Shown here: positions 24,716 to 33,435 of the stretch, in pieces
Numbering within the stretch: the stretch's first letter is position 1
How the letters are laid out: every line of letters begins with the position of its first letter
Assembly: GCA_001804805.1 (NCBI GenBank)
Contig: MHBH01000017.1
Span: 1-64,000 of the forward strand
DNA from: Lentisphaerae bacterium GWF2_49_21
Lineage (GTDB): Bacteria > Verrucomicrobiota > Lentisphaeria > Victivallales > GWF2-50-93
Reading direction: 5' to 3'
Length of the DNA: 64,000 nucleotides
Translations under genes and position numbers: made by a program
The notes under the pieces: model-generated
The model's database searches: none
The model's input: the letters and a program-made list of their open reading frames with translations, nothing else
What the model was told of the DNA's origin: nothing

Positions 24716-27340
24716 CTATCCATCCAGCAGATTGTTTATCTTCGTCCTGAGGACTTCCATGGAGAACGGTTTTGAGATGAACTGGGCGTCCGGAGCCTGG
24801 ATGTCATGCTGGGACAGGATGTCATAAGTGTGCCCGGACATATAGAGGACCTTCAGATCGGGCCTGATTTCCGACAGACGCTTGTAAAGCTCCTTGCCGT
24901 CCATCTCGGGCATGATGACATCTGTCAGGAGTATGTCAATCCTGGACTGTGCATCTTTCACCAGCTCGATCGCGGCCTGTCCGCTTTCCGCTTCAATTAC
25001 GTCATATCCGTTCCTTTTGAGCTCTGAAGATACTATCCTGAGGACTGAAGGTTCATCTTCGACAATAAGGACAACCTCGCCGTTGCCGCGTCTTGTCTCG
25101 TCGGTCAAGACTGTTTTTTCCTTGATTTGCTCAGGTCTGTCTTCGCTTGCGGGAAGATAGATCTTGAAGGATGTCCCCTTGCCCTCTTCGGTCCATACCC
25201 TTATACCACCCTTGTGCTGGAATACTATTCCATGCACCATGCTGAGCCCGAGTCCGGTTCCCTTGCCTCTTTCCTTCGTGGTGTAGAAAGCCTCGAAGAG
25301 ATGGCTCATCGCAGCCTTGCTGATACCTGTACCTGTGTCTGTGACCTTCAGGACGACATACTTCCCGGGCTTCAGCGGTGGATGTGCATCCGGAACTTCC
25401 TTGAAGAGCGTTTCATCGTAAGTCTCAAAACTCAGGACGCCTCCCTTGAGCATGGCGTCCTTGGCGTTCACAGCCAGATTCATGATAACCTGTTCAATCT
25501 GTGTATAGTCACCCTTCATCATCGAAATGTCCGGGGAAAGCCGGTATTCGATCTTGATGTCTTCGCGTATGAGCCGGTTGAGGATGCTCTTGAAGGACTT
25601 GATGATGTCGTTTATGTCGAGAGTGGTGACCTCCAGCATCTGCCTGCTGCTCAGGGCGAGGAATTTCTGCGAAAGGGACTTCGCGCGTTCGGCGGAGTTC
25701 TTTATCTCCATGAAGCCATTGTACAGGGGATCGTTCTTCGACGTTTCAGCAATGAGCATGTCGGTATATCCCAGTATCGGCACCAGGAAATTGTTCAGGT
25801 CATGTGCGAATCCCCCTGCGAGACGCCCTATTGACTCAAGCTGCTGCGACTGTCTCAGTTCCTCCTCCAGCTTGTCCTGTCTCTTCTGTTTCTCGATCTG
25901 CTCTGTTATATCTTGTACTGTGGCGATTATATATTGGGGATCCCCGAGAAGATCCCGATAGACCTGCGACAACATGAGGACATTTATCATCCTGGCGTCT
26001 TTTCGCACGAACCGTTTTTCAAGTCTGATAGTTTGGAGATTCTTTTCCAGATGCTCCTCGAAATGCTTTTGTGCGGACTCGTAATCCTGCGGGAAGGTGA
26101 CGTCCTTCAGCTCCTTTCCCTGTAAAAGCTCTTCAGCGGAATATCCGAGCATGTCGCAGAATGCCTTGTTGACCGTCCTGAACCTTTCGTCAAGGTGGCA
26201 GGTGACAATGCCGATAGGCGCCTGTTCAATTATCAGTTGATATCTCTTCTCGTTGTTCACCATGGATATCTCAGTGTATTGCTGGGTAGTCTTGGCCTGT
26301 TCGAGGGCGGAAAGCATCTTGTTGATCTCCTTGCCGAGCATGCTTATCTCATCGCCGCCTTTCTCATCCACCCTCAATGTCAGATCGGAGACCTGCCGTA
26401 TCCTGCCGAATATCTCCGTGAAGTTCCTGATCTTGCCCAGAACCGCCCTTTCAAGGATGAATACAATCAGGAGATATATCACTCCCCCGGTGACAAGGAT
26501 TCCGCCGGCAAAAGTCAAAAACGCAGTCCTGCCTTCCTTGTATATCTCGCGGACCATGGTCATGTTGGCTATGAGACATGTCTTGCCATGGATATCTGCA
26601 AAAGGTATGAATACTGAAAGCATGTCATTCTTGGACATCTTGATCACCGGCGTGGTGTGGTGTTTCAGTGATACAAGAGCTTCAGCGGTTTCCAAGGACA
26701 TTTCCCGGTCCGCCCTTTCAAGTTTGAAATCCCGCCGGATCTGCTTGCCGGCATTTTCCACGAATGCATTGTCCATATAGACCCCGAATATGAGCACGCC
26801 TCTGGAAGGGCCTTCTAGCTTGCTTGTAAGTATTGAACGCGCCGCCAGGAGCAGAGGCACGTCATTGGTCATGAGAATCCCATTGAACTGAATTCCTTTT
26901 TCATCCTTCTGCTCGAACAATCCCTTGTTGGCGGCGATGCTTTCAAGGATTCCTTCCGAAAGTGGCTCCTTGGTTTTTTTAACGGAGTCGAAGGCGGTGC
27001 CGTATATGATTTTTCCGGCGGTATCCATGAATATCAGGACGTTTATATTCAGATTGGCTATCATTTGATCCTGGAGGTTCGTGTCAACAAATGATGGATT
27101 TCCATTGCCAACAAATGAATATGAATCATCCCAGAGGGCCCAGTCATTTGCGAGAGTCTCTATCCTGGAAAGCTCCTTTCTGACGATTTCCGTGAGACGT
27201 CCGGCATTTTTGAACGCCTGGTTCTCCTCAATGCTGTTGAAGCTCGAAAGGATAACGTAGAATGAAAGCGTACAAAATGCGGTGATAAGGACGCATAGGG
27301 CGATCCCTATGTATAAAAGAGTTTTGAATCGAAGTTTCAA
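24716..27340 (-). CDS. CHASE4-HAMP-PAS hybrid histidine kinase with receiver domain
   Basis: An 874-residue hybrid sensor. TM1 is at about 8-30. An extracytoplasmic CHASE4-like domain follows (about 50-265), including ETLANDWALWDDSYSFV-type sequence. Then come TM2 (about 270-292), HAMP, a PAS domain (about 365-480), a HisKA box with the phospho-accepting His in GRLAGGFAHDLNNFL, a HATPase domain with VMNLAVNAKDAM and GKGTGLGLSMVHGIV, and a C-terminal receiver (about 755-870) with the phospho-acceptor Asp in LLTDVIMPEMDG. The start codon is TTG with GGGGAAG upstream. The partner response regulator or phosphotransfer protein is not in this window. It is convergent with the PAS-GAF/hemerythrin pair, 27 bases apart, a plausible joint oxygen/redox signalling locus. 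Confidence 0.9.
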   Translation of the reverse strand: MKLRFKTLLYIGIALCVLITAFCTLSFYVILSSFNSIEENQAFKNAGRLTEIVRKELSRIETLANDWALWDDSYSFVGNGNPSFVDTNLQDQMIANLNINVLIFMDTAGKIIYGTAFDSVKKTKEPLSEGILESIAANKGLFEQKDEKGIQFNGILMTNDVPLLLAARSILTSKLEGPSRGVLIFGVYMDNAFVENAGKQIRRDFKLERADREMSLETAEALVSLKHHTTPVIKMSKNDMLSVFIPFADIHGKTCLIANMTMVREIYKEGRTAFLTFAGGILVTGGVIYLLIVFILERAVLGKIRNFTEIFGRIRQVSDLTLRVDEKGGDEISMLGKEINKMLSALEQAKTTQQYTEISMVNNEKRYQLIIEQAPIGIVTCHLDERFRTVNKAFCDMLGYSAEELLQGKELKDVTFPQDYESAQKHFEEHLEKNLQTIRLEKRFVRKDARMINVLMLSQVYRDLLGDPQYIIATVQDITEQIEKQKRQDKLEEELRQSQQLESIGRLAGGFAHDLNNFLVPILGYTDMLIAETSKNDPLYNGFMEIKNSAERAKSLSQKFLALSSRQMLEVTTLDINDIIKSFKSILNRLIREDIKIEYRLSPDISMMKGDYTQIEQVIMNLAVNAKDAMLKGGVLSFETYDETLFKEVPDAHPPLKPGKYVVLKVTDTGTGISKAAMSHLFEAFYTTKERGKGTGLGLSMVHGIVFQHKGGIRVWTEEGKGTSFKIYLPASEDRPEQIKEKTVLTDETRRGNGEVVLIVEDEPSVLRIVSSELKRNGYDVIEAESGQAAIELVKDAQSRIDILLTDVIMPEMDGKELYKRLSEIRPDLKVLYMSGHTYDILSQHDIQAPDAQFISKPFSMEVLRTKINNLLDG

Positions 27341-27393
27341 ATTATCTTCCCCTTCGGGATTAATTTAAGTGCAAGTGCCTGAAATTCAAGCTT

Positions 27394-30351
27394 TTAAATC
27401 CCTGCAAGCATGCCTTTGTATGATTTTATAAGTTCGGGGAGGGTCGTCGACATGAGTTTCCTGCCGGAAATATTCATTTGCAGTTTTCCGCCCTTTGAAA
27501 CCTTTCCCGGAATTCCGTATGGGATGTCGCCAAGCATCTTCTCAACTTTGACCCTGTTCTCCGGGGAGACTGTCATTATGAAGCGGCTGTTGCTTTCGGA
27601 GAAAAGGATTTCCTCAGCGGACAAGTTTCCTTCGACAGGTATCATTCCCAGATCTATCTCAAGACCGAGCCTGCCTGCAATTGCGATCTTCGCAAATCCC
27701 GCCGCAAGCCCCCCGAGCGCCGGGGTGTGCAATGAATTCGCAAGCTCTTTTCCGGTGATCCTGGCGACAGTCTCATAAATTCCAATCGCCTTCTTTGCAT
27801 CCACCTCCGGTACATTGTTCCCTGTGGCGCCAAGCATAAAGTAATATTCACTTCCGCCAAGCTCGGATCTTGTCGGGCCAATGACAAAAACTAGGTCTCC
27901 GGGATTCTTGAGATCAAGGGTGACGGCCTTTGATATGTCGTCCATTTTAGCTATGGCGCTGAAAAGAACTGTTGGAGGTATGGATATCTTCCTGCCACCG
28001 CGCGTACTGTCGTTCTTCATGCTGTCCTTGCCGGATATGCATGGCACCTTGAACGCCTTCGTGTAATCATATAGCGCCTGGTTGGCCCTGACAAGCTGCG
28101 CAAGCTTGTACTCGCCGTCCGGCGTCTTTTCGCTCTGAACCGGATCCGGCCAGCAGAAATTGTCCAGTCCTGCTATGTGTCCGAGTCTTCCACCGACTGC
28201 AATTATCCTGCGGATTGTCAGGTCGATCACGGAAGCCATCATGTGATACGTGTCTATGTCGCTGTAGCGGGGAAGTATCCCGGACGAAAGGATTATCCCC
28301 TCCTTGCCCAGCTGTTCATGCATTGTCACGGTCGCATCGCTTGCCACGTCGCGGAATTTACCGGAAAAAGGCTTTATCACGCTGAGCCCCTTGACTTCAT
28401 GGTCATATTGGCGCGCCTTGTATTCGTCCGAACAAATGTTCAGGCGGCCGACCATGTCTATGAAATCTTTTTTCAGGTTCCGTTTCGATTTTGCAGGCTC
28501 CTTCCATTTCGGAGGAGTCCATTTCGCCTTGAGCTTCATCCTCGGAAGGCCTTCGTGCATGAAATCAATGTCAAGATATGCTATCGTCCTGTCGCCGTAC
28601 AGCACATGGAATTTCCCGTTGTCTGTGAATTCACCGAGAACGGTCACTTCGACATCCCTCGATTCCGCAAGCTTCAGGAATTCAGCAATATTCCCAGGAG
28701 GAACTGCAAAGCTCATCCTCTCCTGTGCTTCGGAAAGAATTATCTCCCAGGGCTGTAGACCCGCATATTTGAGGGGCGCCTTGCTGATATCTATCCTGCA
28801 GCCTCCGCAGAGGCTTGACATTTCACCGAGGCTCGAGGAAAGTCCGCCGGCCCCGTTGTCAGTTATGAACCTGTACAATCCCTTCTGCCTGGCCTCATAT
28901 ATGAAATCGCCCATCTTCTTCTGAGTTATCGGATCGCCGATCTGTACCGCCTGCGTCGGACTGTCCTGATGGAGCTCCTCGCTCGAGAATGTCGCGCCGT
29001 GGATCCCGTCCTTCCCGATCCTGCCTCCGGCCATCACCGCAAGGTCTCCGGGGATTATTTTCTTGGAATGCCCGGGAAGACCACAGATTTTCTTTGGAAG
29101 AGTTCCGACTGTTCCGCAATAGACAAGAGGCTTGCCGAGGTATCTGTCTTCAAAATATTCCCAGCCGAGTCCGTATGGGATTCCGCTCTGGTTGCCACCG
29201 TCGATGACTCCCTTGTGGATCCCGTCCCTGAGACGCCTCGGATGATGAAGCCCGCTGGGAATGTCCTTTTCCTTCGTGAACGGAGATCCGAGGCAGTAGC
29301 CCCATACATTTATCAGAAGGTTTGCGCCCAGTCCGGTCCCCATAGGATCCCTGTTCACGCCGACTATGCCTGTCATCGCCCCTCCGTAGGGATCGAGCGC
29401 CGACGGACTGTTGTGGGTTTCAACCTTGTATACCAGATCGATCTTGTCGTTGAAGGCGATCACTCCTGCGTTGTCATGGAATACGGAGACGAGCCAGTCG
29501 ACCTCCTTCGATATTTCCTCGGTGCTCTTCTTGATGAACGACTTGAAGCAGGAGACGATCTTCCTTGTCCTGCCATTTTCATCGGTGTATTCGATCTCGG
29601 CGTCAAAGATCTTGTGCTTGCAGTGTTCGGACCAGGTCTGTGCCAGGATCTCAAGCTCTGCATCGGTCGGACAGCTTTTCAGCCCCGCCTTTCCACGCCC
29701 TTTGGCCTTCCGGAAATAATTCTGGATGACCTTCATTTCGTCGAGTGACAGTGCTAGAATTCCGCTCCTGCTTATCTCCATGAGCTGTCTGTCGCCGACT
29801 TCGAGATCGATCTCCTTGATTATTCCGCCCTCGGATTCCTTCACGAATGGAAGGTTCATTGGAATAGGGGAGGCGGCAAGTTCCTTTCTGCTGTATACAG
29901 CTATGGTCTCAATCAGCACATTCGCGAGAAGCTTGTTTGCAATGGTCTCCGCATCTGACCTGCCGAGGGATCTGCCGTATATGAGATATTCGACCGAGCT
30001 GAAGACAAATTCATCGTCGCGGAGCTTTCTTCCTATGATGTCGCCGATCGCCTCATGTGCTGAACGCCCGACGTTGTCTGTCACCCCCGGCCTGAAGCCG
30101 ACGACTATCAGCCAGTCGCATCCGGTTTCCCTGGTTTCCCCGATGATGCCATTCTGGAGCACGGGATTGGAAAGTTCCGCCGCAGACTTTTCAGCCTGGG
30201 AAGGAGTGATGTCCGCAGCAATGGTGTAGACATCCCGTGTCCTGACCTTTTCAACCGGGAGCTTGAGGAAGTTGTGGATCTGCTTTTTTACCGATTCTCC
30301 GCGGGAGTCCCGCCATTTGCCATATGTTGAAACTTCTATCCTGTAGTTCAT
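27394..30351 (-). CDS. purL: Phosphoribosylformylglycinamidine synthase with PurS-like N-terminus
   Basis: A 985-residue enzyme for the fourth step of purine synthesis, which makes FGAM from FGAR, ATP and glutamine-derived ammonia. The N-terminal 170 residues read as PurS-like ferredoxin folds (MNYRIEVSTYGKWRDSRGES; DWLIVVGFRPGVTDNVGRSA). The FGAR-AT signature PTDAELEILAQTWSEHCKHK is near residue 235, and the AIRS-type ATP domain shows KVETHNSPSALDPYGGAMTG. The protein stops at about 985, where the large 1,300-residue form would continue into a glutaminase domain. A separate PurQ must therefore supply ammonia, and none is in this window. Its start has no strong ribosome binding site. Confidence 0.92.
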   Translation of the reverse strand: MNYRIEVSTYGKWRDSRGESVKKQIHNFLKLPVEKVRTRDVYTIAADITPSQAEKSAAELSNPVLQNGIIGETRETGCDWLIVVGFRPGVTDNVGRSAHEAIGDIIGRKLRDDEFVFSSVEYLIYGRSLGRSDAETIANKLLANVLIETIAVYSRKELAASPIPMNLPFVKESEGGIIKEIDLEVGDRQLMEISRSGILALSLDEMKVIQNYFRKAKGRGKAGLKSCPTDAELEILAQTWSEHCKHKIFDAEIEYTDENGRTRKIVSCFKSFIKKSTEEISKEVDWLVSVFHDNAGVIAFNDKIDLVYKVETHNSPSALDPYGGAMTGIVGVNRDPMGTGLGANLLINVWGYCLGSPFTKEKDIPSGLHHPRRLRDGIHKGVIDGGNQSGIPYGLGWEYFEDRYLGKPLVYCGTVGTLPKKICGLPGHSKKIIPGDLAVMAGGRIGKDGIHGATFSSEELHQDSPTQAVQIGDPITQKKMGDFIYEARQKGLYRFITDNGAGGLSSSLGEMSSLCGGCRIDISKAPLKYAGLQPWEIILSEAQERMSFAVPPGNIAEFLKLAESRDVEVTVLGEFTDNGKFHVLYGDRTIAYLDIDFMHEGLPRMKLKAKWTPPKWKEPAKSKRNLKKDFIDMVGRLNICSDEYKARQYDHEVKGLSVIKPFSGKFRDVASDATVTMHEQLGKEGIILSSGILPRYSDIDTYHMMASVIDLTIRRIIAVGGRLGHIAGLDNFCWPDPVQSEKTPDGEYKLAQLVRANQALYDYTKAFKVPCISGKDSMKNDSTRGGRKISIPPTVLFSAIAKMDDISKAVTLDLKNPGDLVFVIGPTRSELGGSEYYFMLGATGNNVPEVDAKKAIGIYETVARITGKELANSLHTPALGGLAAGFAKIAIAGRLGLEIDLGMIPVEGNLSAEEILFSESNSRFIMTVSPENRVKVEKMLGDIPYGIPGKVSKGGKLQMNISGRKLMSTTLPELIKSYKGMLAGI

Positions 30352-30459
30352 ATTCGCGCTTATATTATATTATGGGTTGAGTAAATGATGAATTTATGTT
30401 ATAATTTGCAAAATTCTATTATAGTTTTTCAGAAAGTCTCCATCTATTCTAAATTAATA

Positions 30460-30588
30460 TTAGTCTCGAAATGGAATGGAGTTCAAAAATAACGGAGGGC
30501 GGACTTTCCAGTCCGCCAGTTCGCGGGTTGGATAACCCGCTCTCCTTTGAAGAGGAAACATCTCGAAATTATTATGAGATGACCAGTA
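30460..30588. repeat. MITE-like inverted-repeat element, family B (short copy)
   Basis: Ends TTAGTCTCGAAATGGAATGG and TTATTATGAGATGACCAGTA are near-complementary. The interior contains GGAGGGCGGAC and the hairpin GCGGGTTGGATAACCCGC, and ends CTCCTTTGAAGAGGAAACA. It matches 12146-12330 but lacks that copy's inserted 28-base module. It lies between the purL start and the DUF302 gene, in a 291-base gap with nothing else recognisable. Confidence 0.65.
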
Positions 30589-30642
30589 AGTAAATGGAGG
30601 GACGTGCTTGCCACGTCCGTGTAAAACAACAAGGAGTCTATC

Positions 30643-31125
30643 ATGAAACTTCCCGACAAGAAATACATCGGCGCCTTCTGCGTCGGCATCCTCTGGGGGC
30701 TGATTATTGCGTTCGTGTTCTGTGTTGTCTTCTTCAGATCCTACCTGGTAAGGGAATATGAGAGCACAATGAATTTCGATGATACAGTAAATACAGTTAC
30801 GGCAAAGGCGCAGGGGATCAAGGGCTGGATTGTAAAGTCCGGATCATGCAGCCTTCCCAAGCCCGCCGACGGAACCAGGATGTGGACCATCACCCTCTGC
30901 AATGCGGCCTACGCCTCCGCCATGCTCAACGACGAGAACAGCAGGAAGATCTCTTCCGTCATACCCTGTACATTCGCGATTTATGAAAAGAAGGATGGAA
31001 AGACCTATATCAGCAGGATGAACGTGAAACTGCTCGGATATCTCCTGGGAGGACAGCCCGGCAAGGTGTTTCCGCAGGATGTGGCCCCAGATCAGACAAT
31101 GATGCTTGACAAGGTGGTGAAGTAA
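30643..31125 (+). CDS. Membrane-anchored DUF302 protein
   Basis: A 160-residue protein with one N-terminal membrane helix (about 10-32: AFCVGILWGLIIAFVFCVVF) and a DUF302-like domain. The domain includes GSCSLPKPADGTRMWTITLC, a segment IPCTFAIYEKKDGKTYISRM and the typical ending around MNVKLLGYLLGG. DUF302 is a small alpha/beta fold found alone or with metal and thiol chemistry genes; its biochemical role is not established. AAGGAG precedes the start by eight bases. It is convergent with mntP across a perfect hairpin. Confidence 0.75.
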   Translation: MKLPDKKYIGAFCVGILWGLIIAFVFCVVFFRSYLVREYESTMNFDDTVNTVTAKAQGIKGWIVKSGSCSLPKPADGTRMWTITLCNAAYASAMLNDENSRKISSVIPCTFAIYEKKDGKTYISRMNVKLLGYLLGGQPGKVFPQDVAPDQTMMLDKVVK

Positions 31126-31153
31126 TATTTTTTCAGCGTGGCTGAAAAAATAT
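31125..31153. terminator. Perfect bidirectional terminator between DUF302 gene and mntP
   Basis: A perfect 13-base stem (ATATTTTTTCAGC, loop GTG, GCTGAAAAAATAT). The A-rich and T-rich ends give U-tracts in both directions. It overlaps the stop codon of the convergent mntP gene and abuts the stop codon of the DUF302 gene. Confidence 0.8.
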
Positions 31154-31708
31154 GTGCTCCACCAGGATCTTTATTCCAATTCCGATCAGTATGACTCCGC
31201 CGAATGCTTCGATCTTCTCCTCGAAGAAATGACCTGCAAAATCTCCGATAAGGACGCCTATGAAACAGATGACAAAGGTTATCACCCCGATGATTGCCAC
31301 CGCCATGTAGATGCTGCCGGAAAGAAGCGACAATGAAATGCCGACCGCGAATGCGTCGATGCTTGTGGCTACCGACAGGAAAAGAAGGGTCTTGAGGTTG
31401 GTCGGATCGAACTTCTCCTCTTCTTCCTTGAGGATGAAGGCCTCATATATCATCTTCCCGCCTATTGCTGCGAGTATCGCAAATATGACCCAGTGGTCGA
31501 AGCTGGATATCAATTCCTTGACGAATGTCCCTGCGAACGCCCCGATGAGCGGCATCAGAAGCTGGAAAAGTCCGAAGAAGAATGCAATCTTCACGGCATT
31601 CCTCAGTTTCAGATGCGACTTCTTGAGGATGATCCCGCTTGCGATCGATACCGCGAGTGCGTCCATCGAAAGTGCAACGGCTATCAGGATTGTTTCAGGT
31701 ATATTCAT
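31133..31708 (-). CDS. mntP: Putative manganese efflux pump MntP
   Basis: A 191-residue membrane protein with six helices. Both halves carry the family's Asp-bearing motif: SMDALAVSIASG in helix 1 and TSIDAFAVGISL in helix 4, the internal duplication of MntP/YebN. It exports Mn2+ across the inner membrane and prevents manganese toxicity. Length fits the family (about 185-190). A 25-codon hydrophobic reading frame ends inside its start codon (ATGA overlap), so translation may be coupled. I see no yybP-ykoY manganese riboswitch in the short upstream region. Confidence 0.9.
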   Translation of the reverse strand: MNIPETILIAVALSMDALAVSIASGIILKKSHLKLRNAVKIAFFFGLFQLLMPLIGAFAGTFVKELISSFDHWVIFAILAAIGGKMIYEAFILKEEEEKFDPTNLKTLLFLSVATSIDAFAVGISLSLLSGSIYMAVAIIGVITFVICFIGVLIGDFAGHFFEEKIEAFGGVILIGIGIKILVEHIFFQPR

Positions 31709-31782
31709 TTTTTTGTTTCACCGCTTATGATCTCAAAGAGGCATAGTCCGGAGACAGCCAGGATTATTAAAAAAATGCCCAT
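31705..31782 (-). CDS. Possible 25-residue hydrophobic peptide overlapping mntP
   Basis: A short frame starting at ATG 31782 codes for MGIFLIILAVSGLCLFEIIS followed by GETKK. It ends in TGA overlapping the mntP ATG (sequence ATGA). The peptide is one membrane helix with a short basic tail. GGAAAT lies about seven bases before the start, a weak ribosome binding site. The overlap and hydrophobic profile fit a coupled leader or small membrane partner. At this length chance cannot be excluded, so the call is tentative. Confidence 0.35.
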   Translation of the reverse strand: MGIFLIILAVSGLCLFEIISGETKK

Positions 31783-31830
31783 GATATTATTTCCGATTTC
31801 CAATTTTACCGTAACATGTCGAGTAAACGT

Positions 31831-31985
31831 TGGAGTCCAAGCTTTAGCTTGTCTTCATTCGAGCTGCTGGAGAATAAGCTACTTCCGCAAAAATCGAGAA
31901 CACGTCTTGCGACGTTGACTACAAGCATATACAATTATTGCATTCGTTCGTAGTTAAGCTCGCAAGAGCTGTTTCTTTCTTCCAA
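31831..31985. repeat. Family A half-copy followed by back-to-back family C ends
   Basis: Begins with a family A left arm, GTTGGAGTCCAAGCTTTAGC at 31831-31850. From 31896 it carries a family C right end (AGAACACGTCTTGCGACGTT, then GACTAC) and then, after about 25 bases, a family C left end (TTCGTAGTTAAGCTCGCAAG). The C ends are thus in tail-to-head order, as at a junction between two elements. It lies between mntP and the fumarase gene. Confidence 0.6.
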
Positions 31986-31997
31986 TCATATTTCCAA

Positions 31998-32843
31998 TTA
32001 CAGCGACGCCTTGCGTCGCCTACACGCCCAGCACATCTGCGAGACTGTCACGAAATATGATGCAGGAACGCGGTTCAGCACGGATATGAAGACATCGAGC
32101 GCAGTTGTCTTTCCGCCAAGCCCCATCGCGCCTATGCCAAGTGAATTTATTTCCGACAACAGTCTTCGTTCAAGTTTTGCAATTGATGGATCTTTGCTGC
32201 GTTCTCCGATCTTGCGCAGGAACTGCTTCTTTGCTTCGGCGTATCCCGACGCCCTGTCGCCCCCGACGCACACGGAAGTTATACTTGGTGGACATCCTTT
32301 TCCCTGAGCCTTGTATACAGCGTCAAGCACGCAGCGCCTTATGCCGTCAATGTCCCTGCCAGCCCCAAGCTTGTCGTCTGGCAGCGAATATTGCACTCCG
32401 ACGTTCTCGCTGCCTCCGCCTTTGAGAAGCAGCTTGACTTCAAGTTTTTTTGATGCCTTTTCATCCCAGTATATCATCGGACTTCCCGGTCCGATGTTCG
32501 TGCCGTCATTCATGCCGGTGATCGGGCATACGGAGTTCTTTCTTAATAGGCCGTCATTGGTCGCCTTTATTATTGCGGATTCCGCAGATTTCCTGAAAGC
32601 TGCCTTGTCGAAGTTCCGTGGACAACTGACAAAGAAAGTCAACGCTCCAGTGTCCTGGCACAGAGGCTGGTTCCTGTCTTCTGCGATTCTGATATTCTTC
32701 AGGATAAGTTCGAGCTGCTGACGGGCAGGGGAGACATCCGCCTCCTTCTTATAAGCCTTCTTCAAGGCAGATTGGATATCCTCCGGTATCTCACACGATG
32801 CCCGGCATATCAAATCATAAATTTTATCAATTAGGTTCTTCAT
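31998..32843 (-). CDS. Class I (Fe-S) fumarate hydratase alpha subunit / fumarase N-terminal domain
   Basis: A 281-residue protein (start MKNLIDKIYDLICRA at 32843; the longer frame to 32900 has no homologous extension). It matches the alpha subunit of heterodimeric class I fumarases and L-tartrate dehydratases. The three cluster cysteines are visible: PLCQDTGALTFFV, SVCPITGMNDGTN and TSVCVGGDRASGYAEAKK, along with GAMGLGGKTTALDVFI near the end. The active enzyme interconverts fumarate and malate and needs a beta subunit. No beta gene lies on either side here, so it must be elsewhere. The last few codons lie in a 7-base-stem hairpin (GCGACGC/GCGTCGC) next to dispersed repeats, so the C-terminal RKASL may be repeat-derived. 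Confidence 0.85.
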   Translation of the reverse strand: MKNLIDKIYDLICRASCEIPEDIQSALKKAYKKEADVSPARQQLELILKNIRIAEDRNQPLCQDTGALTFFVSCPRNFDKAAFRKSAESAIIKATNDGLLRKNSVCPITGMNDGTNIGPGSPMIYWDEKASKKLEVKLLLKGGGSENVGVQYSLPDDKLGAGRDIDGIRRCVLDAVYKAQGKGCPPSITSVCVGGDRASGYAEAKKQFLRKIGERSKDPSIAKLERRLLSEINSLGIGAMGLGGKTTALDVFISVLNRVPASYFVTVSQMCWACRRRKASL

Positions 32844-32907
32844 GGAATTAAACTTAGACAGAGTTTGCTGGTTTTGCAAATAAATGTCATTATTATGCAA
32901 CTGACAG

Positions 32908-33435
32908 TTATTTCTTTTCTTTATCTGGCTTTGACGTGCTGTCAGTTGAACGGTCTTTGATTTTAGTGGATATGTACTGTGCTATCTTTTTCGCAAAAGC
33001 TTCAAACATTTCGTCCTTATTCAGCGATTTCGGATAAGAAGAAGTCATCCCCGAAAATTTCCCGGTTTTGCAGTCGAGCAGTTTTCCGTTAAATCGGATC
33101 TCGTCATTTAGATAATATATTCTTCCGGAAATCATGTAATCAACACCCAAGACCTTCCCAGCCCTTATTACTGAATCAGCCCTTACGAGCCCACTTTCCG
33201 AAAGGTCCTGTTCATGCTTTATTTTTTCGACTTTTTCACGCTCTATGAGATTTATCGCTGATTCCTTTGAAAGCTGAGCGAAAAGCAGCAACGATATCTT
33301 TTCGGAGTCTGAGCTCTTGGCTCCGGTGTCATCGACAAAATCGAATATGGCCATAAATACAGGAGCGTCATTTCCAGCATGCGATGCAAATGAAAGCAGT
33401 AATAATAACAGTGATATAAAGATTTTGATTTTCAT
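32908..33435 (-). CDS. Small exported CsgG/FlgO-like protein
   Basis: A 175-residue protein with a signal peptide (MKIKIFISLLLLLLSFASHA) and one CsgG/FlgO-like unit. Diagnostic features are an FMAIFDFVDDTG strand, the SEKISLLLFAQLSK helix, INLIEREKVEKIKHEQ, and VLGVDYMISGRIYYLNDE, the conserved strand that in this fold follows the signature helix. It ends with a charged tail rich in Lys, Ser and Asp. It is the last gene of a six-gene operon, its start overlapping the HEAT gene stop by four bases with GAGGGG just before. No lipobox Cys is present, unlike true CsgG, so a pore-forming role is unlikely. A periplasmic adaptor or sensor role is more likely, but this is inference. Confidence 0.72.
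   Translation of the reverse strand: MKIKIFISLLLLLLSFASHAGNDAPVFMAIFDFVDDTGAKSSDSEKISLLLFAQLSKESAINLIEREKVEKIKHEQDLSESGLVRADSVIRAGKVLGVDYMISGRIYYLNDEIRFNGKLLDCKTGKFSGMTSSYPKSLNKDEMFEAFAKKIAQYISTKIKDRSTDSTSKPDKEKK

Noticed and set aside
31709-31830. Possible yybP-ykoY manganese riboswitch before mntP
   Set aside because: The region is short, AT-rich and lacks the conserved loop sequences; it holds a short reading frame instead.
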